A DNA stretch of 15,455 nucleotides from an uncultured Acidimicrobiaceae bacterium (GCA_903919215.1 CAIXHI010000091.1:1-15455); one strand, 5' to 3'. Counted from the first letter of the stretch, positions 5,561 through 14,256 are shown. A program made the numbers and translations. The notes: generated from the sequence alone by a model not told the origin.

Positions 5561-5588
5561 AGTGTAGGCCTCACAATGCATTCGACAA
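5561..5588 (-). promoter_or_regulatory. Leaderless promoter of crgA
   Basis: On the minus strand TTGTCG (5588-5583) and TACACT (5566-5561) are separated by 16 nt. The -10 box is 7 nt before the GTG at 5553, so the mRNA should begin at the start codon. This decides the crgA start. Confidence 0.55.
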
Positions 5589-5617
5589 TGCCTCCATCGA
5601 GCGGCAAGGCTTCCTGA

Positions 5618-6193
5618 ATGCCGCGAGTGCTCGTGATCGACAGCTACGACAGCTTCGTCTACAACTTGGTCCAGTACCTGGGTGAGTTGGGAGCCGAGCC
5701 GATCGTCGTTCGCAACGATCAACTCACTGTCGCCGAGGCCGTCGCCATGGCACCCGACGCCGTGCTGCTGTCACCCGGGCCCGGCCGACCGGAGGACGCG
5801 GGCATTCTCTGCGCCGCAATCCCGGCCTTCGCCGAACTCGGTATCCCAGTGCTGGGTGTGTGCCTGGGACACCAGGCGATCGGCCATGTGTTCGGCGGAG
5901 CGATCGTGCGTGCGCCCAGCCTGATGCACGGCAAGACCTCCCCGGTCGAGCACTCGGGAGTGGGTGTGTTCGCCGGGCTCCCCAACCCACTCACTGCCAC
6001 GCGCTACCACAGCCTGGTGATCGACCCGGCGACGATGCCTGCCTGCCTGGAGGTCACCGCCCACTGCGGCGACATCGTGATGGGTGTGCGCCATCGCACG
6101 CTGCCGATCGAGGGTGTCCAGTTCCACCCGGAGAGCATCCTCACCGGCGCAGGTCACGACCTGCTGCGCAACTTCCTCGCGCGCACCAACTGA
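5618..6193 (+). CDS. Glutamine amidotransferase component II (TrpG/PabA)
   Basis: The 191-residue protein is a class I glutamine amidotransferase of standard length for anthranilate or aminodeoxychorismate synthase component II. Cys82 in 'GVCLGHQAIGH' is the nucleophile; His170 and Glu172 in 'VQFHPESI' complete the triad. The oxyanion strand is 'LLSPGPGRPEDAG' (50-62), and the N-terminus 'VLVIDSYDSFVYNLVQYL' is typical. It makes ammonia from glutamine for a chorismate-using partner (TrpE or PabB), which is not in the window, so the pathway (tryptophan or folate) is open. The same gene stands beside pknB in mycobacteria (trpG, Rv0013). It diverges from crgA and converges with pknB, the two stops being 4 nt apart inside the palindrome TGACGCGTCA (6191-6200). 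Confidence 0.88.
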   Translation: MPRVLVIDSYDSFVYNLVQYLGELGAEPIVVRNDQLTVAEAVAMAPDAVLLSPGPGRPEDAGILCAAIPAFAELGIPVLGVCLGHQAIGHVFGGAIVRAPSLMHGKTSPVEHSGVGVFAGLPNPLTATRYHSLVIDPATMPACLEVTAHCGDIVMGVRHRTLPIEGVQFHPESILTGAGHDLLRNFLARTN

Positions 6194-6197
6194 CGCG

Positions 6198-8285
6198 TCA
6201 CGGCGCTGGCGACGTCGGCACCGTCGTCGTGGTCGCTGGCGTCGTCGTCGTCGGTGACGCCGTGGTCGTGGTGGCCGCCACGGCACGGCCGACGATCAAC
6301 TTCACAGTGCTCCCCAACGGCACCGGAGTCGGTGAGGACGGGGTCTGTGAGATCACACGGCCATCTGAGGCGTTGCCGGCAGGAACATCCTGATACACCA
6401 CCTGCGCTTGGAGTCCGACCGCGAGCAACTGGCCGCGAGCGGCGGTCTCGGTGAGGCCCGCCACCGGCGGCACGACGACCGGGGCCGGGCCGCTGGAGAC
6501 GTACAACGTGATCGGGTCGCCCTTCTTCACCAACGTGGTGGCCGGCGGGTCGGTGCGGGTGACCGTACCGGCGGGAACGCTGCCGCTGGGCTCGGGTGTC
6601 ACCGTGACCACGAAGCCGTAGTCGGTGCCTTCCAGCAGGGTCTTGGCCGAGGCCTGCGTCATACTCGCCGTCGACGGCACCACCGCATCGCCCGGTGCCG
6701 CCGAGATCACGATCTTGACGGTGTCGCCCTGGCTGACCTGACTGCCGGCAGCCGGGTCGGTGCGCACGACCGTGCCTGGGTCGTAGTCGGGGTTGGTCTC
6801 GGTGATGATCGTCGGGTCGACGATCAGGCCGAGACCCGTGAGCGTGTCGATCGCGTCCTGCTGCTTGATGTGCCCGAGGTCGGGCAACTTGAACGGTGTG
6901 TCGGCCGGGTTGAAGTACACCTTGACGGTCTGACCACGCTGCACGACCACACCCGCCAGCGGGTCGGTGCGCACGATCGCGCCCTTCGCGAAGTTGGCGT
7001 TGACCTCCGGCTCCGACGTGACCTCCAGGCCCTTGTCGGTGAGGGTCTGTGTACCCACCTCGAGTTGCTGGTTGACCACATCCGGCATACCGAAGCTGCT
7101 GGGCTGACTGTCCTTCGACAACACGTTGAACAGCACGATGCCGCCGACCACCAACGCGACGAGGGCAAGGAACCCGATGACGGCGTAGAGGCCACCGCCC
7201 AGAGCGCCCGGTTGGCGCTGGTCGGGGAACTGACCGCCACGACCACCCTGCTGGGGGACACCACCCGTACGCGGCATCGCGACGGTGCCGGTGGCCTGGG
7301 CCGCGCGTTGTTGCGGCGCCGTCTGCGGGTTGGCGGTGGTCCGCGGCACGGCCGTGGTGGATCCCGTGTTCGGTCCGACAGTTGCACCGTTGCCGTTGCC
7401 GGCGGCCGCGGCCGCGCCCATCACGGCGGCGAGGGCCATCACCGGTTCACCGCTGCGGAAGCGGCGCAGGTCGTCGCGTACCGCCTCGGCCGTGGGGTAG
7501 CGCACATCGGGTCGTTTGGCCAACAGTTTGGCGACGATCGCCTCGAACGACTTGGGCACATCGGCCACCAGTTGGTTCAGCGGCTGCGGCAGTTCGTGCA
7601 CCTGCTTGTAGGCGATGCTGACCGGGTTCTCGCCGCTGAACGGCGGGCGGCCGGCGATCATCTCGTAGAGCACGATGCCCAGTGAGTACAGATCGCTGCG
7701 CGGGTCGGGTTGCGCGCCCTGCGCCTGCTCGGGAGAGAAGTACGTGGCGGTGCCCATCACCGACCCGGCTTGCGTGAGGTTGCTCTCGGTAGGAGCGTTC
7801 ATCGCACGCGCGATACCGAAGTCGGCAACCTTCACCTGACCGCCGGTTCCGATGAGGATGTTGGCCGGCTTGATGTCGCGGTGCACCACACCGTTGCGAT
7901 GCGCGAACCCGAGCGCTGCCGCAACCTCGCTGGCGATCTCGGCCGCCTGATGCGAGTTCACGTGGCCGTTGGCGCGCAGGATGTCGGCGAGCGTGCGACC
8001 CTGCACGTACTCCATCGCCATGAAGTACGTGTTCGCGTACTGACCCCAGTCGTACACGCCGACAATGTTCGGGTGGTTGAGGTTGGCGGCCGACTGCGCT
8101 TCACGGCGGAAACGCTCGACGAAGTTCGGGTCGATCGCGAACTCGGGGAACAGCACCTTGATCGCAACGGGCCGGTCGAGCAAGAGATCGCGCGCGAGGA
8201 ACACGTCGGCCATGCCGCCGCGCCCGATGCGCTGCTGAATCTCGTAGCGGTCGTTGAGTACCGTCCGCTCTGGCTTACCGGTCAC
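6198..8285 (-). CDS. pknB: PASTA-domain serine/threonine kinase PknB
   Basis: This 695-residue kinase has a cytoplasmic kinase domain (about 13-280), a Gly/Ala/Thr/Pro-rich juxtamembrane linker, one membrane segment (about 364-389), and about four extracellular PASTA repeats (about 399-672), then a Thr/Pro-rich tail. Kinase motifs: glycine loop GRGGMADV (21-28), Lys43, Glu62, HRD (135-137) with Asp137, DFG (155-157), and an activation loop from Thr171 to 'SPEQ' with likely phosphoacceptors Thr171 and Thr179. PASTA domains bind peptidoglycan fragments or lipid II, so the kinase links wall status to growth. The GTG start has AGAGG close upstream. It is the last gene of the operon, with 82 nt before it. 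Mycobacterial clusters carry pknA as well; here only one kinase is found between pbpA and trpG-type genes. Confidence 0.96.
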   Translation of the reverse strand: MTGKPERTVLNDRYEIQQRIGRGGMADVFLARDLLLDRPVAIKVLFPEFAIDPNFVERFRREAQSAANLNHPNIVGVYDWGQYANTYFMAMEYVQGRTLADILRANGHVNSHQAAEIASEVAAALGFAHRNGVVHRDIKPANILIGTGGQVKVADFGIARAMNAPTESNLTQAGSVMGTATYFSPEQAQGAQPDPRSDLYSLGIVLYEMIAGRPPFSGENPVSIAYKQVHELPQPLNQLVADVPKSFEAIVAKLLAKRPDVRYPTAEAVRDDLRRFRSGEPVMALAAVMGAAAAAGNGNGATVGPNTGSTTAVPRTTANPQTAPQQRAAQATGTVAMPRTGGVPQQGGRGGQFPDQRQPGALGGGLYAVIGFLALVALVVGGIVLFNVLSKDSQPSSFGMPDVVNQQLEVGTQTLTDKGLEVTSEPEVNANFAKGAIVRTDPLAGVVVQRGQTVKVYFNPADTPFKLPDLGHIKQQDAIDTLTGLGLIVDPTIITETNPDYDPGTVVRTDPAAGSQVSQGDTVKIVISAAPGDAVVPSTASMTQASAKTLLEGTDYGFVVTVTPEPSGSVPAGTVTRTDPPATTLVKKGDPITLYVSSGPAPVVVPPVAGLTETAARGQLLAVGLQAQVVYQDVPAGNASDGRVISQTPSSPTPVPLGSTVKLIVGRAVAATTTTASPTTTTPATTTTVPTSPAP

Positions 8286-8367
8286 TGCTGCCTCTCTTGG
8301 CCGAATCGCTCACCGAGGTTACCGACAGGGCTTGTGGAAGTGGGGTCACTGGGGTTGCGCCGAGTGA

Positions 8368-9858
8368 TCACTGCTGCTCGCTCACGAACAAGAAGTCGAG
8401 GACCTGCTTGGCGATGGGGCCGGCAAGGCGACCGCCGGTACCTGCGCTGATCTCGTCGGTGGTGCCCTTCAGCATGACGGCAATCGCGTACCGCGGCGCC
8501 GCCGCAGGAGCGAAGCCGACGATCCAGGCATGCGAACGCTGCGGCTGACCCGTGGCGTTCAACTGCGCCGTACCGGTCTTGGCCGCGGCCTGCACACCGT
8601 TGGCCAACTGCATCGGCTTACCGGTGCCCTTGTTCACCACACCCACCATCAACGTGTTCAACGTCGCGGCGGTCCCGGCTCCGATGGGTGTCTTCCACAC
8701 CGTCGGTGAACTGCGCTGCAGCACCTTGCCGCCGTGATCGAGCGTCGCGTCGACGACGTAGGGCTTCATCATCCGTCCACCGTTGGCGACCGTGGACGCC
8801 ACCATGCACATCTGCAACGGCACCATCAACGTGTTCCCTTGGCCGAACCCGCCGATGGCGAGCAACGGCAACTGACGTGTGAAGAACGACGCGTCGCACG
8901 GCGAGACGTTGCCGCAGAACGAGCTGGACGCCGCGCCGGGCAGGTCGATCGGCACCTTCTCGCCGATACCCCACGCGCGGACACCGTTGCTCATCTTCTC
9001 CGGCCCCAGTTCGGACGCGAGTTGGGCGAACGGGATGTTGCAGCTGCGATAGAACACCTCGGCCATCGCGCCACCGCAGACATGACCCGAGTAGTTCTGG
9101 ATCGGGTCGTTGGTCTGCGGCGGCACCCACTCCGTCTCGTTGGGCCAGGTGCGATCGAGTGTGGCAACACCGTCCTCCAACGCGATCCCCGTGGTGATGA
9201 TCTTGAAGCTGGAACCAGGCATGTAGTTCTCCTGGTAGGCGTTGTTCAACAACGGCTTACCGGGGTACGCACCGAGGAAGTTCAGTACGTCCTCGGCCTG
9301 CTTCGTATCGTGCGTGGCGACGGCGTTGGCGTCGTAGCGCGGGTAGCTGACCATTGCGATGATCGCCCCGGTGGTGGGGTCCATGACCACCACCGAACCC
9401 TCGTGTGTGCCGAGCGCGTCGGCGGCAGCCTGCTGCACATCGGCCCGCAACGTGAGCTGCACCTTGCCGGTGTTGACCGACCCGCCAAAGACCGACTGCA
9501 CCTTCTGCGACGGGGTGTCACCCATCAGCACGTCCGACTGCGTGCGCTCCAGTTGCGTACTGCCGAACGCGTACGTGTAGTAGCCGGTGACACCGCTGAA
9601 CAGATCGCCGCTGGGGTACGTCCGCTGGTACTTGTACTGGTCGTCGCCCACCGAGGCCACGCTCTGGGCCACCACCACCCCGTCGGCCGTGACGATCTCG
9701 CCACGGGGTCGGTTGAAGTCGCGGATCGTCTGACGGTTGTTCTTCGGGTCTTCATTGAGTGCGTCCTTGCGCACGACCTGTGTGAAGTTCAGCGCCGCGA
9801 ACAGCAACACGTACAGCACCAGCAGACCGGCGACGAGTTTGCGGATCTGACCGTTCAC
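8368..9858 (-). CDS. pbpA: Class B penicillin-binding protein, PbpA-type transpeptidase
   Basis: The 496-residue protein has an N-terminal membrane anchor (about 7-26), a short PBP dimer-like region, and a transpeptidase domain. Catalytic motifs: SSFK with Ser216 and Lys219, SCN at 272-274, and KTGT at 427-430. It crosslinks peptidoglycan outside the membrane and works with the SEDS polymerase encoded just upstream in the operon; the two genes overlap by 4 nt (GTGA at 9858-9855). Several Cys (261, 273, 315, 321) lie in the extracellular part, and the pair 315/321 could form a disulfide. Mycobacterial PbpA has a similar size and operon place. The start is GTG, fixed by the overlap. Confidence 0.95.
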   Translation of the reverse strand: MNGQIRKLVAGLLVLYVLLFAALNFTQVVRKDALNEDPKNNRQTIRDFNRPRGEIVTADGVVVAQSVASVGDDQYKYQRTYPSGDLFSGVTGYYTYAFGSTQLERTQSDVLMGDTPSQKVQSVFGGSVNTGKVQLTLRADVQQAAADALGTHEGSVVVMDPTTGAIIAMVSYPRYDANAVATHDTKQAEDVLNFLGAYPGKPLLNNAYQENYMPGSSFKIITTGIALEDGVATLDRTWPNETEWVPPQTNDPIQNYSGHVCGGAMAEVFYRSCNIPFAQLASELGPEKMSNGVRAWGIGEKVPIDLPGAASSSFCGNVSPCDASFFTRQLPLLAIGGFGQGNTLMVPLQMCMVASTVANGGRMMKPYVVDATLDHGGKVLQRSSPTVWKTPIGAGTAATLNTLMVGVVNKGTGKPMQLANGVQAAAKTGTAQLNATGQPQRSHAWIVGFAPAAAPRYAIAVMLKGTTDEISAGTGGRLAGPIAKQVLDFLFVSEQQ

Positions 9859-11246
9859 GCGTCGACCTGCTCGCCCGGCTGGGCGCCCGGCGTGGCGCGT
9901 CGCAGACGACGGGCCTCCAGTCGCTCGCTGATCGTCAGTTCGTCGGGCACATCGCCGCGTTGACGGGCACCTGAATCGCTGATGCGCAACAGGATCGCCA
10001 GCAGCACGTAGTTCGACAGCAGACTGCTACCGCCGTAGCTGACGAACGGGAGCGTGATTCCCGTGAGCGGAATCAGCCGCAACACCCCGCCGATGATGAT
10101 GAATGCCTGCATCGCGATGATCGTGGTGAGGCCCGTGGCGAGCAACTTCTCGAACGCTCGCTCGGCGCGGACGGCGATCCGCAGACCGGCCCCCAGCAAT
10201 AGCAGGAAGGCGATGATGATCGCCGTGGCGCCGACGAGCCCCATCTCTTCACCGATCGCGGCGTACACGTAGTCGGTGCTCGCTGCGGGAATCTTGTTGG
10301 GGCTGCCCAAACCCAGCCCCGTGCCGCCCACACCACCGTTGGCGAACGCATACATCGCCTGCGCTGGTTGATAGCCCTTGCCCTCGTACTGGATCCAGGG
10401 GTTGCGCCAGAGGTCGACTCGCAGCCGCACCACAGGGAACAACCGCCACGCGATGTACGCGGCGATCGCGAACAGCAGCACTCCGAGCACCAGGAACACG
10501 GCCCGCTCGGTGGCAACCCACATCATCACGGTGAACAAGGTGAAGAACAGCAATGCCGAGCCGAGGTCTTTTTCGGCGACCATCACGGCGACGGCGAATG
10601 CCCACGCCCCCGTGATCGGCAGCAGATAGCGCATCTCAGGAATCCGCAATGGACCGAGCTTGCGAGTGCCGGCGGCGATCAGTTCACGCGTGTCGGCGAG
10701 ATAGGCGGCGAAGAACAGGGCCAGGGCGATCTTGGCGAACTCACCGGGCTGGATGTGGATCGGCCCGATCGACACCCAGATCCGCGCACCACCAACGCTG
10801 GTGCCCAGCCCCGGTACCAACGGCGCCATCAGCGCGCCCGCACCGAGGAAGAGGAACGTCCACTTGTAGCGAGCGAGGTCGGGCGGCCGTTGCACGAGCA
10901 GCAGCGTGGCCACAAAGGCCACGACGGCGATGAACGACCACGTGGTCTGCAATGCCGCACGTCGGTCGCTGAGCCGAGCGATCATCACGTACCCAATACC
11001 GTGCAGCAGCACGGCGATCGGCAACAGCGTGGCGTCCGCACCGCGTGCCAGGAACCGAGTGGCGACATTGGCCGCGATGAGCATCGCCAGCAGCGCGACG
11101 AGGAACGGCACGATCGTCGCCGGCATCGTTGCGTTCTTACCGAACGATGCGAGCACATAGCCGACGGCGCAAATTCCCGCCGCCATCAGCACGAGGCCGA
11201 GCTCGCTGCGACGGCGAGCTGCCGCGAGCGGCGACGGCTGCGTCAT
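9855..11246 (-). CDS. rodA: SEDS peptidoglycan polymerase RodA/FtsW
   Basis: The 463-residue protein has about ten or more hydrophobic segments and no signal peptide. SEDS signatures: 'GGARIWVSIGPIHIQPGEFAKI' (about 152-173), the essential Asp227 in 'AEKDLGSAL', 'EEMGLVG', and 'PLTGITLPFVSYGGSS' near the C-terminus. These proteins polymerise lipid II into glycan strands and flip or shape the wall with a partner class B PBP, here the overlapping pbpA. The last ~50 residues are a charged cytoplasmic tail ('ERLEARRLRRA'). RodA and FtsW are hard to tell apart by sequence alone; the pknB operon context favours RodA. The gap to pstP upstream is only 4 nt. Confidence 0.95.
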   Translation of the reverse strand: MTQPSPLAAARRRSELGLVLMAAGICAVGYVLASFGKNATMPATIVPFLVALLAMLIAANVATRFLARGADATLLPIAVLLHGIGYVMIARLSDRRAALQTTWSFIAVVAFVATLLLVQRPPDLARYKWTFLFLGAGALMAPLVPGLGTSVGGARIWVSIGPIHIQPGEFAKIALALFFAAYLADTRELIAAGTRKLGPLRIPEMRYLLPITGAWAFAVAVMVAEKDLGSALLFFTLFTVMMWVATERAVFLVLGVLLFAIAAYIAWRLFPVVRLRVDLWRNPWIQYEGKGYQPAQAMYAFANGGVGGTGLGLGSPNKIPAASTDYVYAAIGEEMGLVGATAIIIAFLLLLGAGLRIAVRAERAFEKLLATGLTTIIAMQAFIIIGGVLRLIPLTGITLPFVSYGGSSLLSNYVLLAILLRISDSGARQRGDVPDELTISERLEARRLRRATPGAQPGEQVDA

Positions 11247-11250
11247 CGTG

Positions 11251-12321
11251 TCATCCGCCGGTCGTAGCGGTGTTGGGGCTCGTACTGGACGTCGGTGGCG
11301 CGTCCTGGGAGTCGTTGCCCACCACCAACAACAGCGTCACCGTCAGCACGACAATGGCGGCCAGGCTGATGGCGAACAACAACATTCCCTTGGTGAACCG
11401 GCGACGCTCAGGCGCGGCAGCCGGAGCCGACGGGAGGGCGTCGAGGCCGTCGGGGAGCACTGCCGGTTCTGCGATCTCGGCCGCGCCTGCCTCGGCGTCG
11501 ATGAGGCGGTCGGGCTGCTCGATCTCGCCCCATGCGAGGTCGATTTCGAGGTCGGCCGAGTCGGCCGGCGGCGGTGCACCTTCCAGCGAGTCGATCACCA
11601 CGACCGTTATGTTGTCGCGACCACCGTTGTGGTTCGCCGCGGCGACCAGACCTTCGGCAGCGGCCTGTGGCGACGCGTGGATGGCCAACACCGCCGCAAT
11701 CTCTTGATCATCGACTTCGTCCACCAGACCATCGCTGCAGAGCACGAAACGATCGCCGCGCACGAACGGCAGCACGAACTTGTCGACGCGCACGTTCGGC
11801 TCGATACCGAGTGCGCGAGTGACGATGTTGCGCCGCGGGTGGTTGCGCGCCTCGGCCTCGGTGATGTGCCCGGTGGACACCAGTTCCTGTACGTAGCTGT
11901 GGTCGAGCGTCACCCGGCGCAGGCGACCATTGCGCAGCACGTACGTGCGGCTGTCGCCGACGTTCAGTACCGCCAATCGCGCCCCGCTGCCCTGATCGGC
12001 CAACACGACGATCGCGGTGATGGTGGTGCCCATCCCGCGCTGGTCGAGGTTGTGGTGGGCCGCTTGGAAGATGGCCGCGTTGGCTTCGACCACGGCGGCC
12101 TCGGCAACGTCCACGGACGAGGCGCCTTCGGAAAGGCGGTCGCGCAACGTGGTGGCAGCGATCGCGCTGGCGACTTCGCCGGCCTGATGGCCACCCATCC
12201 CGTCGGCGACGGCAAAGATCATCGGCTCGGTAACGAACGCGTCCTCGTTCTCGGTGCGCACGCGGCCCACGTCAGTGGCGGCGCCCCACGCGAGGGCAGG
12301 TGTGGAAGTCAGTTGGTCCAC
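11251..12321 (-). CDS. pstP: PP2C-family serine/threonine phosphatase PstP
   Basis: The 356-residue protein has a PP2C domain (about 8-245) with metal ligands: 'ENED' near 24-27, 'ADGMGG' (39-44) with Asp40, 'GDSR' (122-125), 'SDGL' (196-199) with Asp197, and 'GGRDNIT' (233-239) with Asp236. An acidic linker with many Asp/Glu/Ala/Pro (about 247-305) follows, then one membrane segment (about 312-334) and only about 22 residues outside. Mycobacterial PstP has a much longer extracellular part, so this one is nearly all cytoplasmic. It removes phosphate from PknB and its substrates. The start is GTG at 12321, 7 nt after the fhaB stop, with GAGG just upstream. Confidence 0.93.
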   Translation of the reverse strand: MDQLTSTPALAWGAATDVGRVRTENEDAFVTEPMIFAVADGMGGHQAGEVASAIAATTLRDRLSEGASSVDVAEAAVVEANAAIFQAAHHNLDQRGMGTTITAIVVLADQGSGARLAVLNVGDSRTYVLRNGRLRRVTLDHSYVQELVSTGHITEAEARNHPRRNIVTRALGIEPNVRVDKFVLPFVRGDRFVLCSDGLVDEVDDQEIAAVLAIHASPQAAAEGLVAAANHNGGRDNITVVVIDSLEGAPPPADSADLEIDLAWGEIEQPDRLIDAEAGAAEIAEPAVLPDGLDALPSAPAAAPERRRFTKGMLLFAISLAAIVVLTVTLLLVVGNDSQDAPPTSSTSPNTATTGG

Positions 12322-12328
12322 GGTTGCC

Positions 12329-12850
12329 TCACTGTGCCTCGAAGATCGTGCTGCCGATCTGCAGCCGATCGCCGATCGAGAGCATGTGGGCGGTGGTCAG
12401 ACGGCCGCCGTTGACGTGGGTGCCGTTCGTGCTGCCCAGGTCTTCGGCCCACACCTCGCCGTCGCGGCGGAACACACGGGTGTGCAACTGCGAGGCGAAC
12501 GTGTCGTCAGGCAAGCCGATGGCGCACGTGGTGGCACGGCCGAGCGTGATTTCCATGCCGATCGGGTAGGCCGCGCCTTTGCGCACCTTGGGCTGCAACA
12601 CCACCAGGCGCGACGGGATACCCCGCTTCGCACGCGTGCGGGTTGGCAGCTTGGTGATGACCGGGGGGACGGGAGCTGCGGAGATACCGGGATTGGTGGC
12701 ATCGATACGGGCATGGCCGACCGGCTGCGGGTGGCGGCCAAGTTGCGGTCCGCGTACCTCGCTCCAGACCGCCCAGAGCACTCGCGCGAAGAAGAGGTAG
12801 ATCAGCGCCAGGAGGGCATAGTTGAGGACGTTGAGTTGCGCGTCGCTCAC
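12329..12850 (-). CDS. fhaB: FHA-domain membrane protein FhaB
   Basis: The 173-residue protein has an N-terminal membrane segment (about 9-28), a flexible linker, and a C-terminal FHA domain (about 80-172). FHA signature: GR at 104-105, Ser120 with His123 in 'SQLH', and 'EDLGSTNGT' (136-144). FHA domains bind phosphothreonine; FhaB (FipA in mycobacteria) links kinase signals to FtsZ/FtsQ during division. The usual 'S..H' motif is 'ASQLH' instead of the common 'SRRH', so the phosphopeptide pocket may differ a little. Start is the GTG at 12850, overlapping the fhaA stop by 4 nt. No other gene in the window reads this position. Confidence 0.92.
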   Translation of the reverse strand: MSDAQLNVLNYALLALIYLFFARVLWAVWSEVRGPQLGRHPQPVGHARIDATNPGISAAPVPPVITKLPTRTRAKRGIPSRLVVLQPKVRKGAAYPIGMEITLGRATTCAIGLPDDTFASQLHTRVFRRDGEVWAEDLGSTNGTHVNGGRLTTAHMLSIGDRLQIGSTIFEAQ

Positions 12851-13509
12851 GAGGCCTCGAAGCGCAGGGTGAGGCTGCCCACGCTCACGACGTCGCCGTC
12901 GGCGAGTGCCTGCTCACCCTGGATGCGCACACCGTTCACCTTGGTGCCGTTGGTGCTACCGAGGTCGACGACCACGAACGCCGAGCCTGCGGGACGGATC
13001 TCGCAGTGTCGACGGCTGACGTTGGTGTCGGCCACGGGGATGGTGCATTCGGGCAGACGGCCGATGCTGATCACCTGTTGGCCAAGCGCCAGGCGAGTGC
13101 CGTCGGCCTGCACGAGCGCACCGGCGCCCACGCCGCCACCCGATTCCTTCATGCGACTGCTGATCGTGAAGCGTCCCGGCTTCAGCGTGTCGTCGGACTC
13201 CATCAACACCACGACTGGGCCCATGAAGTGGTACCCCTCGGCCCGCGCGTATTCGCGAGCGGTCTCGCACAGCTCGGTGTTCAACGCCTGCTCGATGTCG
13301 GCGAAGCCTTCGATATCGAGCACGGTGAGCCGGTACAGGAACTCGTTGGGGACGATGCGTCGACCCTTCACGTCGACACTGCGATGGTCATCCATTTCGC
13401 GCAGAAGACGGCGGCCGAGTTCGACCGGTCGGATGCTGGGAGTTGAACCGCGAGAAAACACGCCCTCGACCATACGCTCCAAACCATTCTCGAACGACTG
13501 CAAACCCAT
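12847..13509 (-). CDS. fhaA: FHA-domain protein FhaA (short form)
   Basis: The 220-residue protein has an N-terminal FhaA-type domain (DUF3662, about 1-118: 'FENGLERMVEGVFSR...' to 'GRFTISS') and a C-terminal FHA domain (about 130-219) with GR at 150-151, Ser165-His168 in 'SRRH', and 'DLGSTNGT' (182-189). It is soluble and cytoplasmic. In mycobacteria FhaA binds phosphorylated MviN/MurJ and PknB; that protein is over 500 residues, with a long Gln/Pro-rich linker absent here. It is first in the operon. A -10-like TAACCT (13525-13520) lies 10 nt before the ATG. aat diverges from it with 59 nt between the starts. Confidence 0.92.
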   Translation of the reverse strand: MGLQSFENGLERMVEGVFSRGSTPSIRPVELGRRLLREMDDHRSVDVKGRRIVPNEFLYRLTVLDIEGFADIEQALNTELCETAREYARAEGYHFMGPVVVLMESDDTLKPGRFTISSRMKESGGGVGAGALVQADGTRLALGQQVISIGRLPECTIPVADTNVSRRHCEIRPAGSAFVVVDLGSTNGTKVNGVRIQGEQALADGDVVSVGSLTLRFEAS

Positions 13510-13519
13510 GACGAGGTGC

Positions 13520-13525
13520 AGGTTA
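13520..13525 (-). promoter_or_regulatory. Candidate -10 box for the fhaA-pknB operon
   Basis: TAACCT on the minus strand lies 10 nt before the fhaA ATG. No clear -35 is seen. The 59-bp gap to aat must hold both divergent promoters. Confidence 0.35.
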
Positions 13526-13568
13526 GTGGTCGATCACGGTACAGAGGGGTACGCGCGAAGGTGGGGGC

Positions 13569-14222
13569 GTGAACCGGCCGATCGAACCCGAACCGACCCG
13601 GTGGCGACTTCCGTCCGCCGCGGGCGCTGACGAGCACGGCCTGGTGGCTGTGGGTGCCGATCTCGAGCCGGGCACACTGCTGGCCGCATATCAGGGCGGA
13701 TTGTTCCCCATGCCCATCGGCAGACGGCGGATCGGTTGGTGGTCGCCCGACCCACGGGGCATCCTGCCGCTCGACGGGCTGCACATATCGCGGTCGCTGA
13801 GCCGGTCATTGAGTCGCTTCGAAGTGCGCCTCGACACCTGCTTCACCGAAGTGATGCGTCGCTGTGGCGACCCGCGCCGCCCGCACGGGTGGATCAATGA
13901 CGACTTCATCGCCGCCTACGGTCGCCTGCACGACATGGGCTGGGCGCACAGCATCGAGGTGTTCCGCGACGATGTGCTGGTGGGTGGCCTCTACGGCGTG
14001 CGCATCAAGGGTCTGTTCGCCGGTGAGTCGATGTTCCACGCCGACCCGCCGGCTGGCACCGACGCGTCGAAGGTTGCCGTCGCCGCCACGGTGCACTGGC
14101 TGCGCGACACCGGTGGCCAACTGTTCGATGTGCAGTGGCGCACCGACCACCTCACCACCCTCGGCGTGGTCGACATCTCGCGCACCGAGTACCTGCGCCG
14201 CGTCACCGCCGCCACCTGCTGA
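13569..14222 (+). CDS. aat: Leucyl/phenylalanyl-tRNA-protein transferase (Aat)
   Basis: The 217-residue protein transfers Leu or Phe from tRNA to proteins with N-terminal Arg or Lys, marking them for ClpS/ClpAP degradation (N-degron pathway). The whole family pattern is visible: 'GLVAVGADLEPGTLLAAYQGGLFPMP' (24-49), 'WWSPDPRGILPLDGLHISRSL' (57-77), 'WINDDFIAAYGRLHDMGWAHSIEV', and 'LVGGLYGVRIKGLFAGESMFH'. Length is near the usual 200-240 residues. The GTG start is supported by AAGGTGG (13558-13564) 4 nt upstream. Actinobacteria vary in having this gene. It sits outside the fhaA-pknB operon and has no functional link to it that I can see. Confidence 0.93.
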   Translation: MNRPIEPEPTRWRLPSAAGADEHGLVAVGADLEPGTLLAAYQGGLFPMPIGRRRIGWWSPDPRGILPLDGLHISRSLSRSLSRFEVRLDTCFTEVMRRCGDPRRPHGWINDDFIAAYGRLHDMGWAHSIEVFRDDVLVGGLYGVRIKGLFAGESMFHADPPAGTDASKVAVAATVHWLRDTGGQLFDVQWRTDHLTTLGVVDISRTEYLRRVTAATC

Positions 14223-14256
14223 TGTGACCCGGCAGGGCAGGGGTGGCGAGGCTCGC

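Noticed and set aside
5554..5607. TTG start giving an 18-residue longer CrgA
   Set aside because: The extension spans the -35 and -10 boxes; GTG 5553 has leaderless spacing.
6408..7685. 425-codon plus-strand frame opposite pknB
   Set aside because: It is antisense to a clear PASTA kinase; its product is Arg/Gly/His-rich with no motif, as expected for shadow frames in high-GC DNA.
8734..9963. 409-codon plus-strand frame opposite pbpA
   Set aside because: The minus strand has all transpeptidase motifs; this frame has no recognisable pattern or ribosome binding site.
11248..13630. Long plus-strand frames opposite pstP, fhaB and fhaA
   Set aside because: They lie on the complement of three well-supported genes and show shadow-type composition.
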